Positions 33,299 through 42,060 are shown, counted from the stretch's first letter. The stretch: DNA of 64,000 bases from JBHGXV01 sp041920505 (GCA_041920505.1 JBHGXV010000021.1:62001-126000), one strand, 5' to 3'. A program made the numbers and translations. The notes: generated by a model not told the origin, from the sequence alone.

Positions 33299-34069
33299 AT
33301 GAACGGAAAACGCTCACGCGCGACGTCCAGCGCCTTGTTGGCAACGGGATTGGTCATGTACTTTCTGCTGAATGAACCGGAGACCACTCACGCCATGCAT
33401 ATCATGGAAGGATACCTGCCCATGTCCTGGGCGCTGTTCTGGTGGGTGATCTTCGTGCCGTTTTTTATCTTCGGCTTGCGTTCCATCAACCGAATTGTCA
33501 AGGAGCATCCGCATCTGAAGCTGCTTTTGGGAGTGGCAGGCGCGTTTGCTTTTGTCTTGTCCGCATTAAAAATTCCTTCTGTCACGGGCAGCAGTTCCCA
33601 TCCGACGGGAACGGGACTGGGTGCGGTTCTGTTCGGCCCTTTGGCCATGTCGGTACTGGGGAGCATGGTGCTGTTCTTTCAGGCGCTGCTGCTGGCGCAC
33701 GGAGGATTGACTACGCTTGGAGCCAATGCCGTCTCGATGGCGGTCGTTGGTCCCTTGGTCGCCTATGGCACCTATCGCTTGATTACGGGAGCGAATGGAG
33801 GACAGCGCGTCGCGATCTTTGCTGCCGCAATGCTGGCTGATCTGTCCACCTACATTGTGACCTCCTTGCAGTTGGCGCTCGCGTTCCCGGCAGAAACAGG
33901 CGGTGTGCTCGCCTCTTTCGTCAAATTTGCCGGTATATTTGCGGTCACCCAGATTCCTTTGGCGATCAGCGAAGGTTTGCTCACTGTCCTCATCTGGAAC
34001 TGGCTGCAATCGTATAATGCCAAGGAACTGGTCCAATTACGGCTGTTCAAACGGGAGGAATCGCTGTGA
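33299..34069 (+). CDS. cbiM: Cobalt ECF transporter substrate-binding subunit CbiM
   Basis: CbiM is the core substrate-specific component of the Co(II) ECF importer. The 256-aa product has a cleavable leader ending ..ETTHA, after which the mature chain would begin MHIMEGYLP. This exposed Met-His start is the metal-binding end seen in CbiM/NikM structures. About seven hydrophobic segments follow, including ALLLAHGGLTTLGANAVSMA. GAGGGGAGAG precedes ATG at 33299. The cobalamin riboswitch upstream fixes the specificity as cobalt for B12 synthesis. Confidence 0.95.
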   Translation: MNGKRSRATSSALLATGLVMYFLLNEPETTHAMHIMEGYLPMSWALFWWVIFVPFFIFGLRSINRIVKEHPHLKLLLGVAGAFAFVLSALKIPSVTGSSSHPTGTGLGAVLFGPLAMSVLGSMVLFFQALLLAHGGLTTLGANAVSMAVVGPLVAYGTYRLITGANGGQRVAIFAAAMLADLSTYIVTSLQLALAFPAETGGVLASFVKFAGIFAVTQIPLAISEGLLTVLIWNWLQSYNAKELVQLRLFKREESL

Positions 34070-34350
34070 AAAGAGGCATGAACTGGCTCTTGCTGTTGGG
34101 GGTTGTCGTTTTGGCGGTCATACCGCTTTTGATCGTGCACGACTCAGAGTTTGGAGGGGCAGATGGAGCGGCAGAACAAGCCATTACGGAAATAGCGCCT
34201 GCCTATAAACCGTGGTTTCAACCGCTGCTAGAACCGCCGGGCGGAGAGACGGAGAGTTTGCTGTTTGCTGTTCAGGCGGCCGTCGGCGCGGGTGTGATCG
34301 GCTATGCGGTAGGATTTTATAAAGGCCGGTTGGAAAGGCGGAAGCGATGA
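34066..34350 (+). CDS. cbiN: Cobalt transport protein CbiN
   Basis: The 94-aa product has two transmembrane helices with an extracytoplasmic loop containing FGGADGAAEQAITEIAP and YKPWFQPLLEPPGGETESLL. This is the CbiN pattern. CbiN cooperates with CbiM to load Co(II). The GTG start overlaps the cbiM stop by four bases and the stop overlaps cbiQ by four, showing tight coupling. Confidence 0.93.
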   Translation: MKRGMNWLLLLGVVVLAVIPLLIVHDSEFGGADGAAEQAITEIAPAYKPWFQPLLEPPGGETESLLFAVQAAVGAGVIGYAVGFYKGRLERRKR

Positions 34351-35153
34351 GCTGGCGATGGCTTGATACATTTTCCTATCAGAATCGTTTGCGGCATTTG
34401 TCACCGGTGCACAAGCTGTTGTTCGGCATCATGCTGTTGGTTCTCGCCATCACGGGACACGCGCTTGTGCAGGTGATCGTCTTTTTCTGGATGGGGTTGT
34501 GGGTGGTGGGGTACGCCCGCATCCCCTTGCGTCATTATCTGTTCTTTTTCCTGTTGCCGCTCGCCTTTTTCGCGGCGGGACTGCCTGTTCTGCTCATCGA
34601 TGTCGACTCACAAGGACGGGATACGGTTTTGGCGGCTGGTCATGTCGTTTCGTGGGCCATCGGGACATACCGGTTTACGGTCTCGCTTGCGGCGGTTCAG
34701 CAGGTGTTGGCGCTGTTTTGCCGGACGCTGGCCAGCCTCGCCTGCTTTTCCTTCATTCTGTTTACGATCCCGTTTTCGGAGATCCTGCAGGTGATGCGCA
34801 AAGCGGGGATACCCGCACTGGTGACGGATTTGTTGATGATCATGTACCGTTTTATTTTTGTCTTGCTGGAGACGTCCGCCCAGCTCTTGCTGGCGCAGCG
34901 GTCTCGCGGCGGACATCAAGGCTTTCGCGCCGGCCTGAGAGACATGGGACTTTTGGCGACACAGCTTTTCGTCCGCTCCATGCACCGATATGACATGCTG
35001 CACCGGGGAATGGCGGCGCGTGGAATGGGCGAACACGTCCAGGTGCAAAGCGCGCGTACCTATATCCGTTCCCCGCGATATGAGTGGGAATCGGCCATAG
35101 GCTGTCTTGTGCTGGTCGGGATCGAATTGGGGATGGGGGAATGGCGGTTGTGA
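34347..35153 (+). CDS. cbiQ: Cobalt ECF transporter T component CbiQ
   Basis: The 268-aa product is the transmembrane coupling subunit. It has the N-terminal LRHLSPVHKLLFGI segment, several hydrophobic helices, and the cytosolic coupling motifs AQRSRGGH and MAARGMGEH near residues 185-232, whose Ala-Arg-Gly signatures contact the ATPase. Overlaps with cbiN and cbiO indicate one operon. Confidence 0.93.
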   Translation: MSWRWLDTFSYQNRLRHLSPVHKLLFGIMLLVLAITGHALVQVIVFFWMGLWVVGYARIPLRHYLFFFLLPLAFFAAGLPVLLIDVDSQGRDTVLAAGHVVSWAIGTYRFTVSLAAVQQVLALFCRTLASLACFSFILFTIPFSEILQVMRKAGIPALVTDLLMIMYRFIFVLLETSAQLLLAQRSRGGHQGFRAGLRDMGLLATQLFVRSMHRYDMLHRGMAARGMGEHVQVQSARTYIRSPRYEWESAIGCLVLVGIELGMGEWRL

Positions 35154-35983
35154 CGGCGTATCTATTGGAGTTTTCAGATGTGCATTACACCTATCCGGGG
35201 GGCAGAGCGCCTGTTTTGCAGGGAGTTACGCTCGGCATTCCGGAAGGGAAGAAATGTGTTCTGCTGGGGCGCAACGGCTGCGGGAAATCGACCCTGTTTT
35301 TGCACGGAAACGGCCTGTTGCAGCCGCAAGCAGGGCAAGTGGCCTGGAGAGGCGTGCCGTTTCGCTATACACGATCTTTCTTGCAGGAGATGACGCGGAA
35401 GGTGGGGTTGGTCTTTCAGGACCCGGAGCATCAACTGATCGCGAGCACGGTGGCGGAAGACCTCTCATACGGCTTGTGCAATCGCAAGCTGCCCCCGGAG
35501 CATATCCGGGAAAAGGTCGGCCTCATGCTGGACGCCTTCGGGCTGAGGGCGTTGGCGGACACGCCGATCCATCACCTGAGCCTGGGACAAAAACGTCGTC
35601 TGGCGCTGGCTGGAGTCATGGTGCTGGAGCCGGAGTTGCTGCTGTTGGACGAACCTACCGCCTACCTGGACCGCTATCAGACGAAAAGCCTGCTTCGCGA
35701 GCTGGATCAGATCCATGCCAACGGCACGACCGTGCTTATGGCTACCCACGATCTGGACATCGCCTTCGAGTGGGCGGAGTGGATCTGTATCATGGATGCC
35801 GGCAGGATCGTATACGCGGGCGCGCCAGAGCCGGCATTGGCAAAACGGGAGATGCTGGAAAGCCTTCATTTGGGAATGCCGCTTATCGCGGAGTTGTGGG
35901 AAAGCCTGCCTCATCCGATCCGGAGGAGATGGGGGGACGGGATTCCGCGCTCACTGGCTGAATGGAAAGCGAGAATGCAATAG
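35141..35983 (+). CDS. cbiO: Cobalt ECF transporter ATPase CbiO
   Basis: The 280-aa ABC ATPase has Walker A GRNGCGKSTL (about residues 43-52), a Q-loop in VGLVFQDPEHQL, signature LSLGQKRRLALAG, Walker B LLLLDEPTAYLD and switch His in MATHDLD. It energises cobalt uptake with CbiM, CbiN and CbiQ. The ATG at 35141 overlaps the cbiQ end; its ribosome site is weak, which fits translational coupling. It ends the operon at a terminator. Confidence 0.95.
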   Translation: MAVVTAYLLEFSDVHYTYPGGRAPVLQGVTLGIPEGKKCVLLGRNGCGKSTLFLHGNGLLQPQAGQVAWRGVPFRYTRSFLQEMTRKVGLVFQDPEHQLIASTVAEDLSYGLCNRKLPPEHIREKVGLMLDAFGLRALADTPIHHLSLGQKRRLALAGVMVLEPELLLLDEPTAYLDRYQTKSLLRELDQIHANGTTVLMATHDLDIAFEWAEWICIMDAGRIVYAGAPEPALAKREMLESLHLGMPLIAELWESLPHPIRRRWGDGIPRSLAEWKARMQ

Positions 35984-36001
35984 CGAATAGAACAGATTGA
36001 T

Positions 36002-36046
36002 GACAAACTCCCTCTGCAGCGTTGGCGGCGAGGGAGTTTGTCTACA
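36002..36046 (+). terminator. Terminator of the cbiMNQO operon
   Basis: ACAAACTCCCTC (36003-36014) pairs with GAGGGAGTTTGT (36030-36041). The stem sequence is the same as the terminator at 24314-24360. Confidence 0.8.
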
Positions 36047-36212
36047 GGCTGAAACCGGCTGGATGCCGGTTTTTGCTTGTGTTGCATCAGTGGATGAAGG
36101 TGCTTGCATATCATGGAGGTAGTGAATGATTGTACAAAAGGTAAACTGTAAAGAATAGAAAAGAGAATGTTCGCTTATGGTTTAGACATCAGAAGGGATG
36201 TATCAATATTGA

Positions 36213-36242
36213 ATGACAAGGGCAGAAGGGATGGATTATACT
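36213..36242 (+). promoter_or_regulatory. Possible promoter of the ATPase/nuclease module
   Basis: ATGACA (36213-36218) and TATACT (36237-36242) are 18 bases apart and would start transcription about 34 bases before the ATPase start codon. Confidence 0.45.
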
Positions 36243-36282
36243 GGGGATGAAACGAGACATGCTTGCCAAAGAGGTGCTTGTC

Positions 36283-37701
36283 ATGCGACAACGTTGGAAA
36301 ATCAAGATTGAAAAATTTGCAAAAATAGAAGAAGCCAGCATTGAAATAGCGCCGTTCATGCTTTTTGTAGGCGATAACAATACAGGACAAAGCTATGTCA
36401 TGTCGCGACTCTGGGGAATCATTGCCTTGGGCGACAGGCTGTTATCTGGTGATATTACCAAATATAAATCGTACCAAAAGTGCTTGGAGTGGTTTGATCG
36501 ATCTATTTTACAGGGAAACTCCCTTGCCATTGATGATTATTCGTATCCGTTTTTTGTTGACTGGTTCAATGAGGCTCTCAATGATCAGGCAAAACCATTA
36601 GTTGAAAGAATTTTTGATTTCCCGATCGAGATTGGAAACATTTCGGTCGAGTCGTACACTCGTGAAGCACCGCTTAAGGTGGAAATTTTACCGTGGGAAG
36701 AAGAGCAAGGTGAAGGAGAAGAACCGCAGATCATCAGAAGAACTTCTGTCAGCAGAGATAAGGTGCAGTTTTATGTTTCACGGCTGGATCCTCCGATGAC
36801 AGATGCCAACAAGACAAGAATCCTGAAACAAATCATCTGGCTATTGTTCTATCAAGGGCTTACCTCATCTTTTCCCTTTCGGAACACGGAAAGATTTACT
36901 CCCCTGTATCTCCCCGCTTCCAGAACGGGATTTATGCTGACGTACAAGAAACTGGTTGGCGAACTGCTGGGGGTACATGAAGAATTTGATGAGAATGGAA
37001 TCGTGGCAAGAGTTTCCAATAATCAGCTTCCCCTTTCGGTCATCCAATTTCTGAAGAGACTTATTAAACTGGATGTAACCGAATCCGGGAGATTCGGCGA
37101 AATTGCCGATATGCTGGAAAACGAAATCGTGACGGGGAAGATTAACAAGGATTCATCGCCCGTACCCAATTATACCTACAAACCGATCGGTTCAAACAGT
37201 GAATTGCCGTTGCACGTTACCTCTTCCCTGGTGGCTGAATTGGCTCCCCTGATTCTTTTTCTGAGATCCGATTTTGATTATCGTCTGTTGATTATGGAAG
37301 AGCCCGAAGCCCATCTTCATCCGCAATTGCAAAGAGTGATCACAAAAGCGCTTGTCCGGCTCGTGAATGCCGGTTTGCCGGTTTGGATCACCACTCATAG
37401 TGATACCATTTTCAGTCAGGTAAACAATCTGATCACTCTCCATCACGTCATAGAAGCAAAACCGGATGTATCTTTGGAAGAGTACGGTTATTTGCAGATG
37501 GATGTGATTTCCGATGAGGATGTTTCCGTTTATCAATTCAACGCGCTCCCGAATGGAAAGACGCAGATAGAAAAACTGCGTTCCACCAGGGAAGGCTTTG
37601 TCGTCCCGACATTTAATCAGGCAATTTGGGACGTAAGTCAGGAAGCAGTGAAACTGCAAAACGCTCTTCATGATCTGGACGAGAATATAGACGAGAAATA
37701 G
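36283..37701 (+). CDS. OLD/ABC-like AAA ATPase with a substituted Walker A lysine
   Basis: The 472-aa product has the layout of OLD-like ATPases. The N-terminal nucleotide loop is GDNNTGQSY (residues 30-38), a long insert follows, then a signature-like LHVTSSLVAELAPLILFL, Walker B LLIMEEPEAHLHP (about 333-345) and WITTHSDTIFSQVNN. The canonical lysine of Walker A is glutamine (Gln36), an important oddity. The chosen ATG at 36283 has AAGAGGTG upstream. GC content is near 42%, well below the neighbours. A gene with a possible nuclease motif follows after 24 bases, suggesting a two-gene defence or plasmid-type module. Confidence 0.75.
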   Translation: MRQRWKIKIEKFAKIEEASIEIAPFMLFVGDNNTGQSYVMSRLWGIIALGDRLLSGDITKYKSYQKCLEWFDRSILQGNSLAIDDYSYPFFVDWFNEALNDQAKPLVERIFDFPIEIGNISVESYTREAPLKVEILPWEEEQGEGEEPQIIRRTSVSRDKVQFYVSRLDPPMTDANKTRILKQIIWLLFYQGLTSSFPFRNTERFTPLYLPASRTGFMLTYKKLVGELLGVHEEFDENGIVARVSNNQLPLSVIQFLKRLIKLDVTESGRFGEIADMLENEIVTGKINKDSSPVPNYTYKPIGSNSELPLHVTSSLVAELAPLILFLRSDFDYRLLIMEEPEAHLHPQLQRVITKALVRLVNAGLPVWITTHSDTIFSQVNNLITLHHVIEAKPDVSLEEYGYLQMDVISDEDVSVYQFNALPNGKTQIEKLRSTREGFVVPTFNQAIWDVSQEAVKLQNALHDLDENIDEK

Positions 37702-37725
37702 ATCGTTGCAGTGGGAGAGGTTCTC

Positions 37726-38313
37726 ATGCTTCAAGAAACGTTTTCCGATCGCCTCCGGTGGTTGCAACCGAGTGGTTGGTACGAAGCAAGCAACAACGGG
37801 CGTATCATCGTTTGTGAAGAATCGGAGGATGGCAATGCAGAAGTAAGCTGCTTTGTGAGGGGGAACGCTTTTAAGTTTCGCCTCGAAGGGGAAAGAAAAT
37901 TTCCTTATCTGGTGAATCGAAAATGCGCGGACGGAGTCATTCTGGAGCAAATTGCAGGCAAATGGCGTTTGCATATCATGGAATGCAAAACGACCGTAGA
38001 CAGTAAGAATTGGCTAAAGATTAAATTACAGTTTGAAGGGGCCCTTTTGCGAATTCTCGCTATTATGGGCATTTTGGGAATAACCCGTATTGAAAAGGTG
38101 ACGTTTTACACGGCTTACCGTCATGACAGACTGAATCCGATGCAAAGTACAAGTCCGGCATTGCTGAAAGCAGGTGTCGGGGGGAGAGAAATAGCCAGCC
38201 AGTCGTCGTTGATGGACTGGCAAACTGGACACATCCATGTACTCTCGATAAAAAATGCTGTCCATAAAAAGATTCAGTTGAACAGTACCGGCAAGGCTCA
38301 AATCAATCTGTAG
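37726..38313 (+). CDS. Partner of the OLD-like ATPase; possible PD-(D/E)xK-type protein
   Basis: I do not recognise a named family. The 195-aa product contains Asp69 and the strand RLHIMECKTT with Glu86-x-Lys88, spaced as in PD-(D/E)xK nucleases. The region after it is helical (LQFEGALLRILAIMGILGI), as in that fold. GGGAGAGG five bases before the ATG at 37726 and the 24-base gap imply co-expression with the ATPase. Composition is AT-rich like its partner. Nuclease activity is inference from one motif. Confidence 0.6.
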   Translation: MLQETFSDRLRWLQPSGWYEASNNGRIIVCEESEDGNAEVSCFVRGNAFKFRLEGERKFPYLVNRKCADGVILEQIAGKWRLHIMECKTTVDSKNWLKIKLQFEGALLRILAIMGILGITRIEKVTFYTAYRHDRLNPMQSTSPALLKAGVGGREIASQSSLMDWQTGHIHVLSIKNAVHKKIQLNSTGKAQINL

Positions 38314-38332
38314 CCCGTCGGAGATGCAAGTA

Positions 38333-38376
38333 AAAACGCCCGTTGCCAACGATTTTGTGGCAGCGGGCGTTTTGAT
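38333..38376. terminator. Bidirectional terminator between the ATPase module and glnA
   Basis: AAAACGCCCG-TTGCCA pairs with TGGCA-GCGGGCGTTTT; A and T runs on the two sides serve both converging transcripts. Confidence 0.88.
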
Positions 38377-38427
38377 TTTGCGGATCCGTTCTGTTCTGAG
38401 GTGGCAAAACGAACGGAAGCGCACAAA

Positions 38428-39846
38428 TCACAGATCGTAGTACAGCTCGTATTCTTTCGGATTGACCGTGCGTTCCACTTGGGAGACTTCGGCGCGTTTG
38501 AGCGAGATCCAGGTGTCGATCAGGTCTTTGGTGAACACGTCGCCTTCCAGCAGGAACTCGTGGTCGGCTTCCAGCGCGTCCAGCGCTTCGGAGAGGGAGG
38601 CCGGCGCGCTCTTGATCTCGTGTTTCTCGGCGTCGCTTAAGTCGTAGATGTTCTTGTCGATCGGACCGTAGCCCAGTTCGCGCGGGTCCAATTTCCGCTT
38701 GATGCCGTCCAGACCGGCCATCAGCATGGCGGCGAAGGCCAGGTACGGGTTGGCGGTGGAGTCCGGGGTACGGAACTCGATACGGGATGCTTTCGGCGTT
38801 ACGGCAGCGACCGGGATGCGGATCGCGGCGGAACGGTTCCCTTTGGAGAACACCAGGTTGACCGGCGCTTCGTAACCCGGCACCAGACGCTTGAACGAGT
38901 TGGTGCTCGGGTTGGTCAGTGCGATCAGGGCAGGTGCGTGGTACAGGATACCGCCGATGTAGTAAAGAGCCAGTTGGCTTAGGTTGGCGTAGCCGCCGCG
39001 CTCGTAGAACAGCGGGGTGTCGCCGTTGAACAGGCTTTGATGGACGTGCATGCCGCTTCCGTTGTCGCCGACGATCGGTTTGGGCATGAAGGTAGCGGTT
39101 TTGCCGTGTTTGGCCGCCACGTTGCGCACGATGTACTTGAACAACAGCAGGTTGTCGGCGGTGCGGGTCAGCGTGTCGAAGCGGAAGTTGATTTCCGCCT
39201 GACCGGCAGTCGCCACCTCGTGGTGATGACGCTCGATAACCAGTCCGGCCTGCGTCATCACGGTGCACATTTCGTTGCGAATGTCCACTTGCGAGTCGGT
39301 CGGCTGTACCGGGAAGTAGCCGCCTTTGTTGCGCACTTTGTAGCCCAGGTTGCGGCCTTCCGCGCCGGTGTTCCAGAACGCTTCGTCAGAGTCGATGTGA
39401 AAGAACGAGCCGGACGGACCGGATTCAAAACGGACATTGTCGAACAGGAAGAACTCGGATTCGGGACCGAAGTACGCCTCGGTGGCGATGCCGGACGATT
39501 TCAGGTATTCTTCCGCGCGTTGGGCGACGTTGCGCGGGTCACGGCTGTAGCGGTTGCCTTCGGGATCGTAGATGTTGCAGACGATGTTGAGGGTCGGCGC
39601 TTCCACAAACGGATCGATGAATGCGGTCGACGGATCGGGCATCATCACCATGTCGCTTTCCTCAATACCGCGATAGCCGGTCAAGCTGGAGCCGTCAAAC
39701 GCCACCCCGTTGACAAAGGTGGATTCGTCCAGGCCATACGCCGGAATCGTCACGTGTTGCTGGCGCCCCAGCACATCGACGATACGGAAGTCGATATATT
39801 CGATGTTTTTCTCTTGTACCAATGCCAACAAGCTTTTTGCATCCAC
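38428..39846 (-). CDS. glnA: Glutamine synthetase, GSI-beta type
   Basis: GlnA makes glutamine from glutamate, ammonia and ATP. The 472-aa product has the GSI motifs FDGSSLTGYRGIEESDM, the catalytic GPESEFFLFD, NGSGMHVHQSLF and the region NRSAAIRIPV. It has the GSI-beta C-terminus: a KNIYDLSDAEK tyrosine segment equivalent to the adenylylation site of enterobacterial GlnA, ending KEYELYYDL. The GTG start at 39846 gives MDAKSLL and has GGGGTGG upstream; longer in-frame ATG starts lack one. Most Bacillales carry the GSI-alpha form beside glnR, which is absent here. The promoter is consensus and carries a GlnR/TnrA-like box. Confidence 0.95.
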   Translation of the reverse strand: MDAKSLLALVQEKNIEYIDFRIVDVLGRQQHVTIPAYGLDESTFVNGVAFDGSSLTGYRGIEESDMVMMPDPSTAFIDPFVEAPTLNIVCNIYDPEGNRYSRDPRNVAQRAEEYLKSSGIATEAYFGPESEFFLFDNVRFESGPSGSFFHIDSDEAFWNTGAEGRNLGYKVRNKGGYFPVQPTDSQVDIRNEMCTVMTQAGLVIERHHHEVATAGQAEINFRFDTLTRTADNLLLFKYIVRNVAAKHGKTATFMPKPIVGDNGSGMHVHQSLFNGDTPLFYERGGYANLSQLALYYIGGILYHAPALIALTNPSTNSFKRLVPGYEAPVNLVFSKGNRSAAIRIPVAAVTPKASRIEFRTPDSTANPYLAFAAMLMAGLDGIKRKLDPRELGYGPIDKNIYDLSDAEKHEIKSAPASLSEALDALEADHEFLLEGDVFTKDLIDTWISLKRAEVSQVERTVNPKEYELYYDL

Positions 39847-39912
39847 AAAATCCACCCCATTTACGAATGATAAAACCCACAAACTTTCCATTGTTCGTGT
39901 TTTTCGTTTTTT

Positions 39913-39951
39913 CTATAATTGGATTATAGGTTGAACCGGATGTCGTGTCAA
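39913..39951 (-). promoter_or_regulatory. Consensus glnA promoter with palindrome over the -10 box
   Basis: Reading leftward, TTGACA (39946-39951) and TATAAT (39923-39928) are 17 bases apart, a full consensus. A perfect 7-bp inverted repeat, CTATAAT/ATTATAG (39913-39929), overlaps the -10 box. Confidence 0.85.
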
Positions 39952-39970
39952 GAGGTTTTATGACGAATAT

Positions 39971-39987
39971 TGTTAGTTTTTCTTACA
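39971..39987. promoter_or_regulatory. GlnR/TnrA-type box between glnA and the ketopantoate reductase gene
   Basis: TGTTAGTTTTTCTTACA fits TGTNA-N7-TNACA exactly. It is centred about 63 bases upstream of the predicted glnA start. It lies about 56 bases upstream of the divergent gene's start as judged from TACAAT at 40023-40028. Confidence 0.75.
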
Positions 39988-40087
39988 TAATACGTATTCT
40001 TTCGCAAACGGTTCCTTTTTTGTACAATGAAGCTGTGGAAAGCAGGAAAACTCAGCCAATGGACGGCTGTTTGCGGGAGGGATACGG

Positions 40088-41014
40088 ATGAAGGTATTGG
40101 TGTTGGGGGCTGGCGCGGTCGGCGGGTATTTCGGCGGACGCCTCGCGGAAAAAGGTGTGGATGTGACGTTTTTGGTGCGAGAGCGGCGTCGGCGACAACT
40201 GGAGGAGCACGGGTTGGTGATCAAAAGCGTGAACGGCGACGCCCGGCTTCAGGTGAAGGCGATGACAAGCGGCGAGCAGGTGGAAGCGTATGATCTTGTG
40301 ATTTTGGCCACCAAGGCGTACCATTTCGCCGACGGTGTCGAGAGTGTCGCTCCGTATGTCGGGGAGGGCACGACGGTCTTGCCGCTGTTAAACGGGATCT
40401 CCCACATAGAAACGCTGCAACAGCGCTTTGGAGCCGAACGGGTGCTGGGCGGCCTGTGTTTCATCGAGACGACGTTGAACGAGCAGGGGGAGGTCGTCCA
40501 GACAAGCAAGGCTCACGACCTGGTCTACGGGGAGTGGGCGGGCGGCCGTTCGCCGCGCGTGGAGGCATTGTCAGAACTGTTCGCCGGGGCGAACGCCAAC
40601 TTCCGGCTGAGTGAACAGATCGTCCGCGACATGTGGCACAAGTATCTGTTCATAACGGCGATGTCGGGGATGACCACCCTGATGAATTCGGCGGTGGGGC
40701 CGATCCGCGACTCGGTGTACGGCTGGGAATTGACCGGCCAACTGTTTGAAGAGATCGCCGCCATCATGCGCGCGGCCGGGGCTCCGATCGCCGAAAATAT
40801 CGTTGACGAGCAACTGAAGCTGTTCGCGAAGCAGGGCTACGCGATGAAATCGTCGATGCTGCGCGACATGGAAAAAGGATTGCCGGTGGAGGCCGACCAC
40901 CTGCAAGGCTACCTGTTGACTCTGGCCGACAAACACGGCGTCGAAGCACCCTTGCTGCGAATTGTCTACAATAATCTGAAGGTTTACGAAATCAAGCGCT
41001 CCCCCCAAGAGTAA
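40088..41014 (+). CDS. panE: 2-dehydropantoate 2-reductase (ketopantoate reductase family)
   Basis: PanE reduces ketopantoate to pantoate with NADPH in CoA synthesis. The 308-aa product opens with the Rossmann motif LGAGAVGGYFGGRLAEKG. It has VILATKAY for the nicotinamide side and the catalytic Lys region DMWHKYLFITAMSG, then the acid region GLPVEADHLQGYL. GGGAGGG precedes the ATG. Paralogues with other 2-oxoacid substrates exist in this family, so PanE itself is not certain. It is divergent from glnA and may share the GlnR/TnrA box. Confidence 0.85.
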   Translation: MKVLVLGAGAVGGYFGGRLAEKGVDVTFLVRERRRRQLEEHGLVIKSVNGDARLQVKAMTSGEQVEAYDLVILATKAYHFADGVESVAPYVGEGTTVLPLLNGISHIETLQQRFGAERVLGGLCFIETTLNEQGEVVQTSKAHDLVYGEWAGGRSPRVEALSELFAGANANFRLSEQIVRDMWHKYLFITAMSGMTTLMNSAVGPIRDSVYGWELTGQLFEEIAAIMRAAGAPIAENIVDEQLKLFAKQGYAMKSSMLRDMEKGLPVEADHLQGYLLTLADKHGVEAPLLRIVYNNLKVYEIKRSPQE

Positions 41015-41045
41015 GGTATACTAGAGAGAAAAAGGAGGGCCGCGC

Positions 41046-41984
41046 ATGGAAGTGATCAAAATATCCCCCCGGGGCTACTGTTACGGGGTGGTGGACGCGA
41101 TGGTGCTGGCGCTGACCACGGCGAGGAATCTGGAGTTGCCGCGCCCGATCTACATCCTCGGGATGATCGTGCACAATTCCCACGTCGTCGAGGCGTTTAA
41201 AAAAGAAGGGATTATCACGCTGGACGGAGAAGACCGGCTGGCGTTGCTGGATAAAGTGGACACAGGAACCGTGATTTTCACCGCGCACGGCGTCTCGCCG
41301 GAAGTGCGGAAAAAAGCGCGGGAAAAAGGGTTGACCGTAGTGGACGCGACGTGTCCGGACGTCACCAAGACGCATGATCTGATCCGCGAAAAAGTGGCGG
41401 ACGGCTATCATGTGATCTACATCGGGAAAAAAGGACATCCCGAACCGGAGGGAGCGGTCGGCATCGCCCCCGGCAAGGTTCACCTCGTGCAGACGGTCGA
41501 AGAGGTGGAGGCGCTTCAGGTGCCGAAGGAGAAGCTGATCGTCACCAACCAGACGACGATGAGCCAGTGGGATGTCAAGCACTTGATGGATGCGATCGTT
41601 CAGCGTTTTCCCGGCGTGGAAATCTTCAACGAGATTTGCCTTGCGACCCAGCTTCGCCAGGAAGCTGTGGCCCAGCAGGCGGGAGAAGCCGACCTGTGCA
41701 TCGTGGTGGGCGACCCGCGCAGCAACAACTCCAACCGGCTGGCCCAGGTGGCGGAAGAGATCGCCGGTGTCCCGGCGTACCGGATCGCCGACCTGTCTGA
41801 GCTGGATCTGAACTGGCTGAAAGGCAAGCGGAAAGTGGCGGTCACTTCGGGGGCGTCCACGCCCACTCCATTGACCAAAGAAGTGATCCACTTCCTGGAG
41901 CAATACGATGAAACCAAACCGGAGACCTGGGAGAAGAAGCGTTCCGTCAACATGGACAAAATCCTGCCTTCGGTTAAAGGCTGA
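41046..41984 (+). CDS. ispH: 4-hydroxy-3-methylbut-2-enyl diphosphate reductase
   Basis: IspH performs the last step of the MEP isoprenoid pathway, giving IPP and DMAPP by an iron-sulfur reductive dehydroxylation. The 312-aa product has the three cluster cysteines in RGYCYGVVDAM (Cys12), DATCPDVTKTH and NEICLATQLRQ. It also has the conserved TNQTTMSQWDV, VGDPRSNNSNRL and TSGASTPTPL motifs. AAAGGAGGG precedes the ATG, 31 bases after the panE-like gene. Confidence 0.97.
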   Translation: MEVIKISPRGYCYGVVDAMVLALTTARNLELPRPIYILGMIVHNSHVVEAFKKEGIITLDGEDRLALLDKVDTGTVIFTAHGVSPEVRKKAREKGLTVVDATCPDVTKTHDLIREKVADGYHVIYIGKKGHPEPEGAVGIAPGKVHLVQTVEEVEALQVPKEKLIVTNQTTMSQWDVKHLMDAIVQRFPGVEIFNEICLATQLRQEAVAQQAGEADLCIVVGDPRSNNSNRLAQVAEEIAGVPAYRIADLSELDLNWLKGKRKVAVTSGASTPTPLTKEVIHFLEQYDETKPETWEKKRSVNMDKILPSVKG

Positions 41985-42060
41985 GCGAAAGCGGCGAGCA
42001 TGCATGTGCTCGTCGTTGTGTTTCACGCCAATATCGGGATAGAAAGAAGGAAGACAAACC

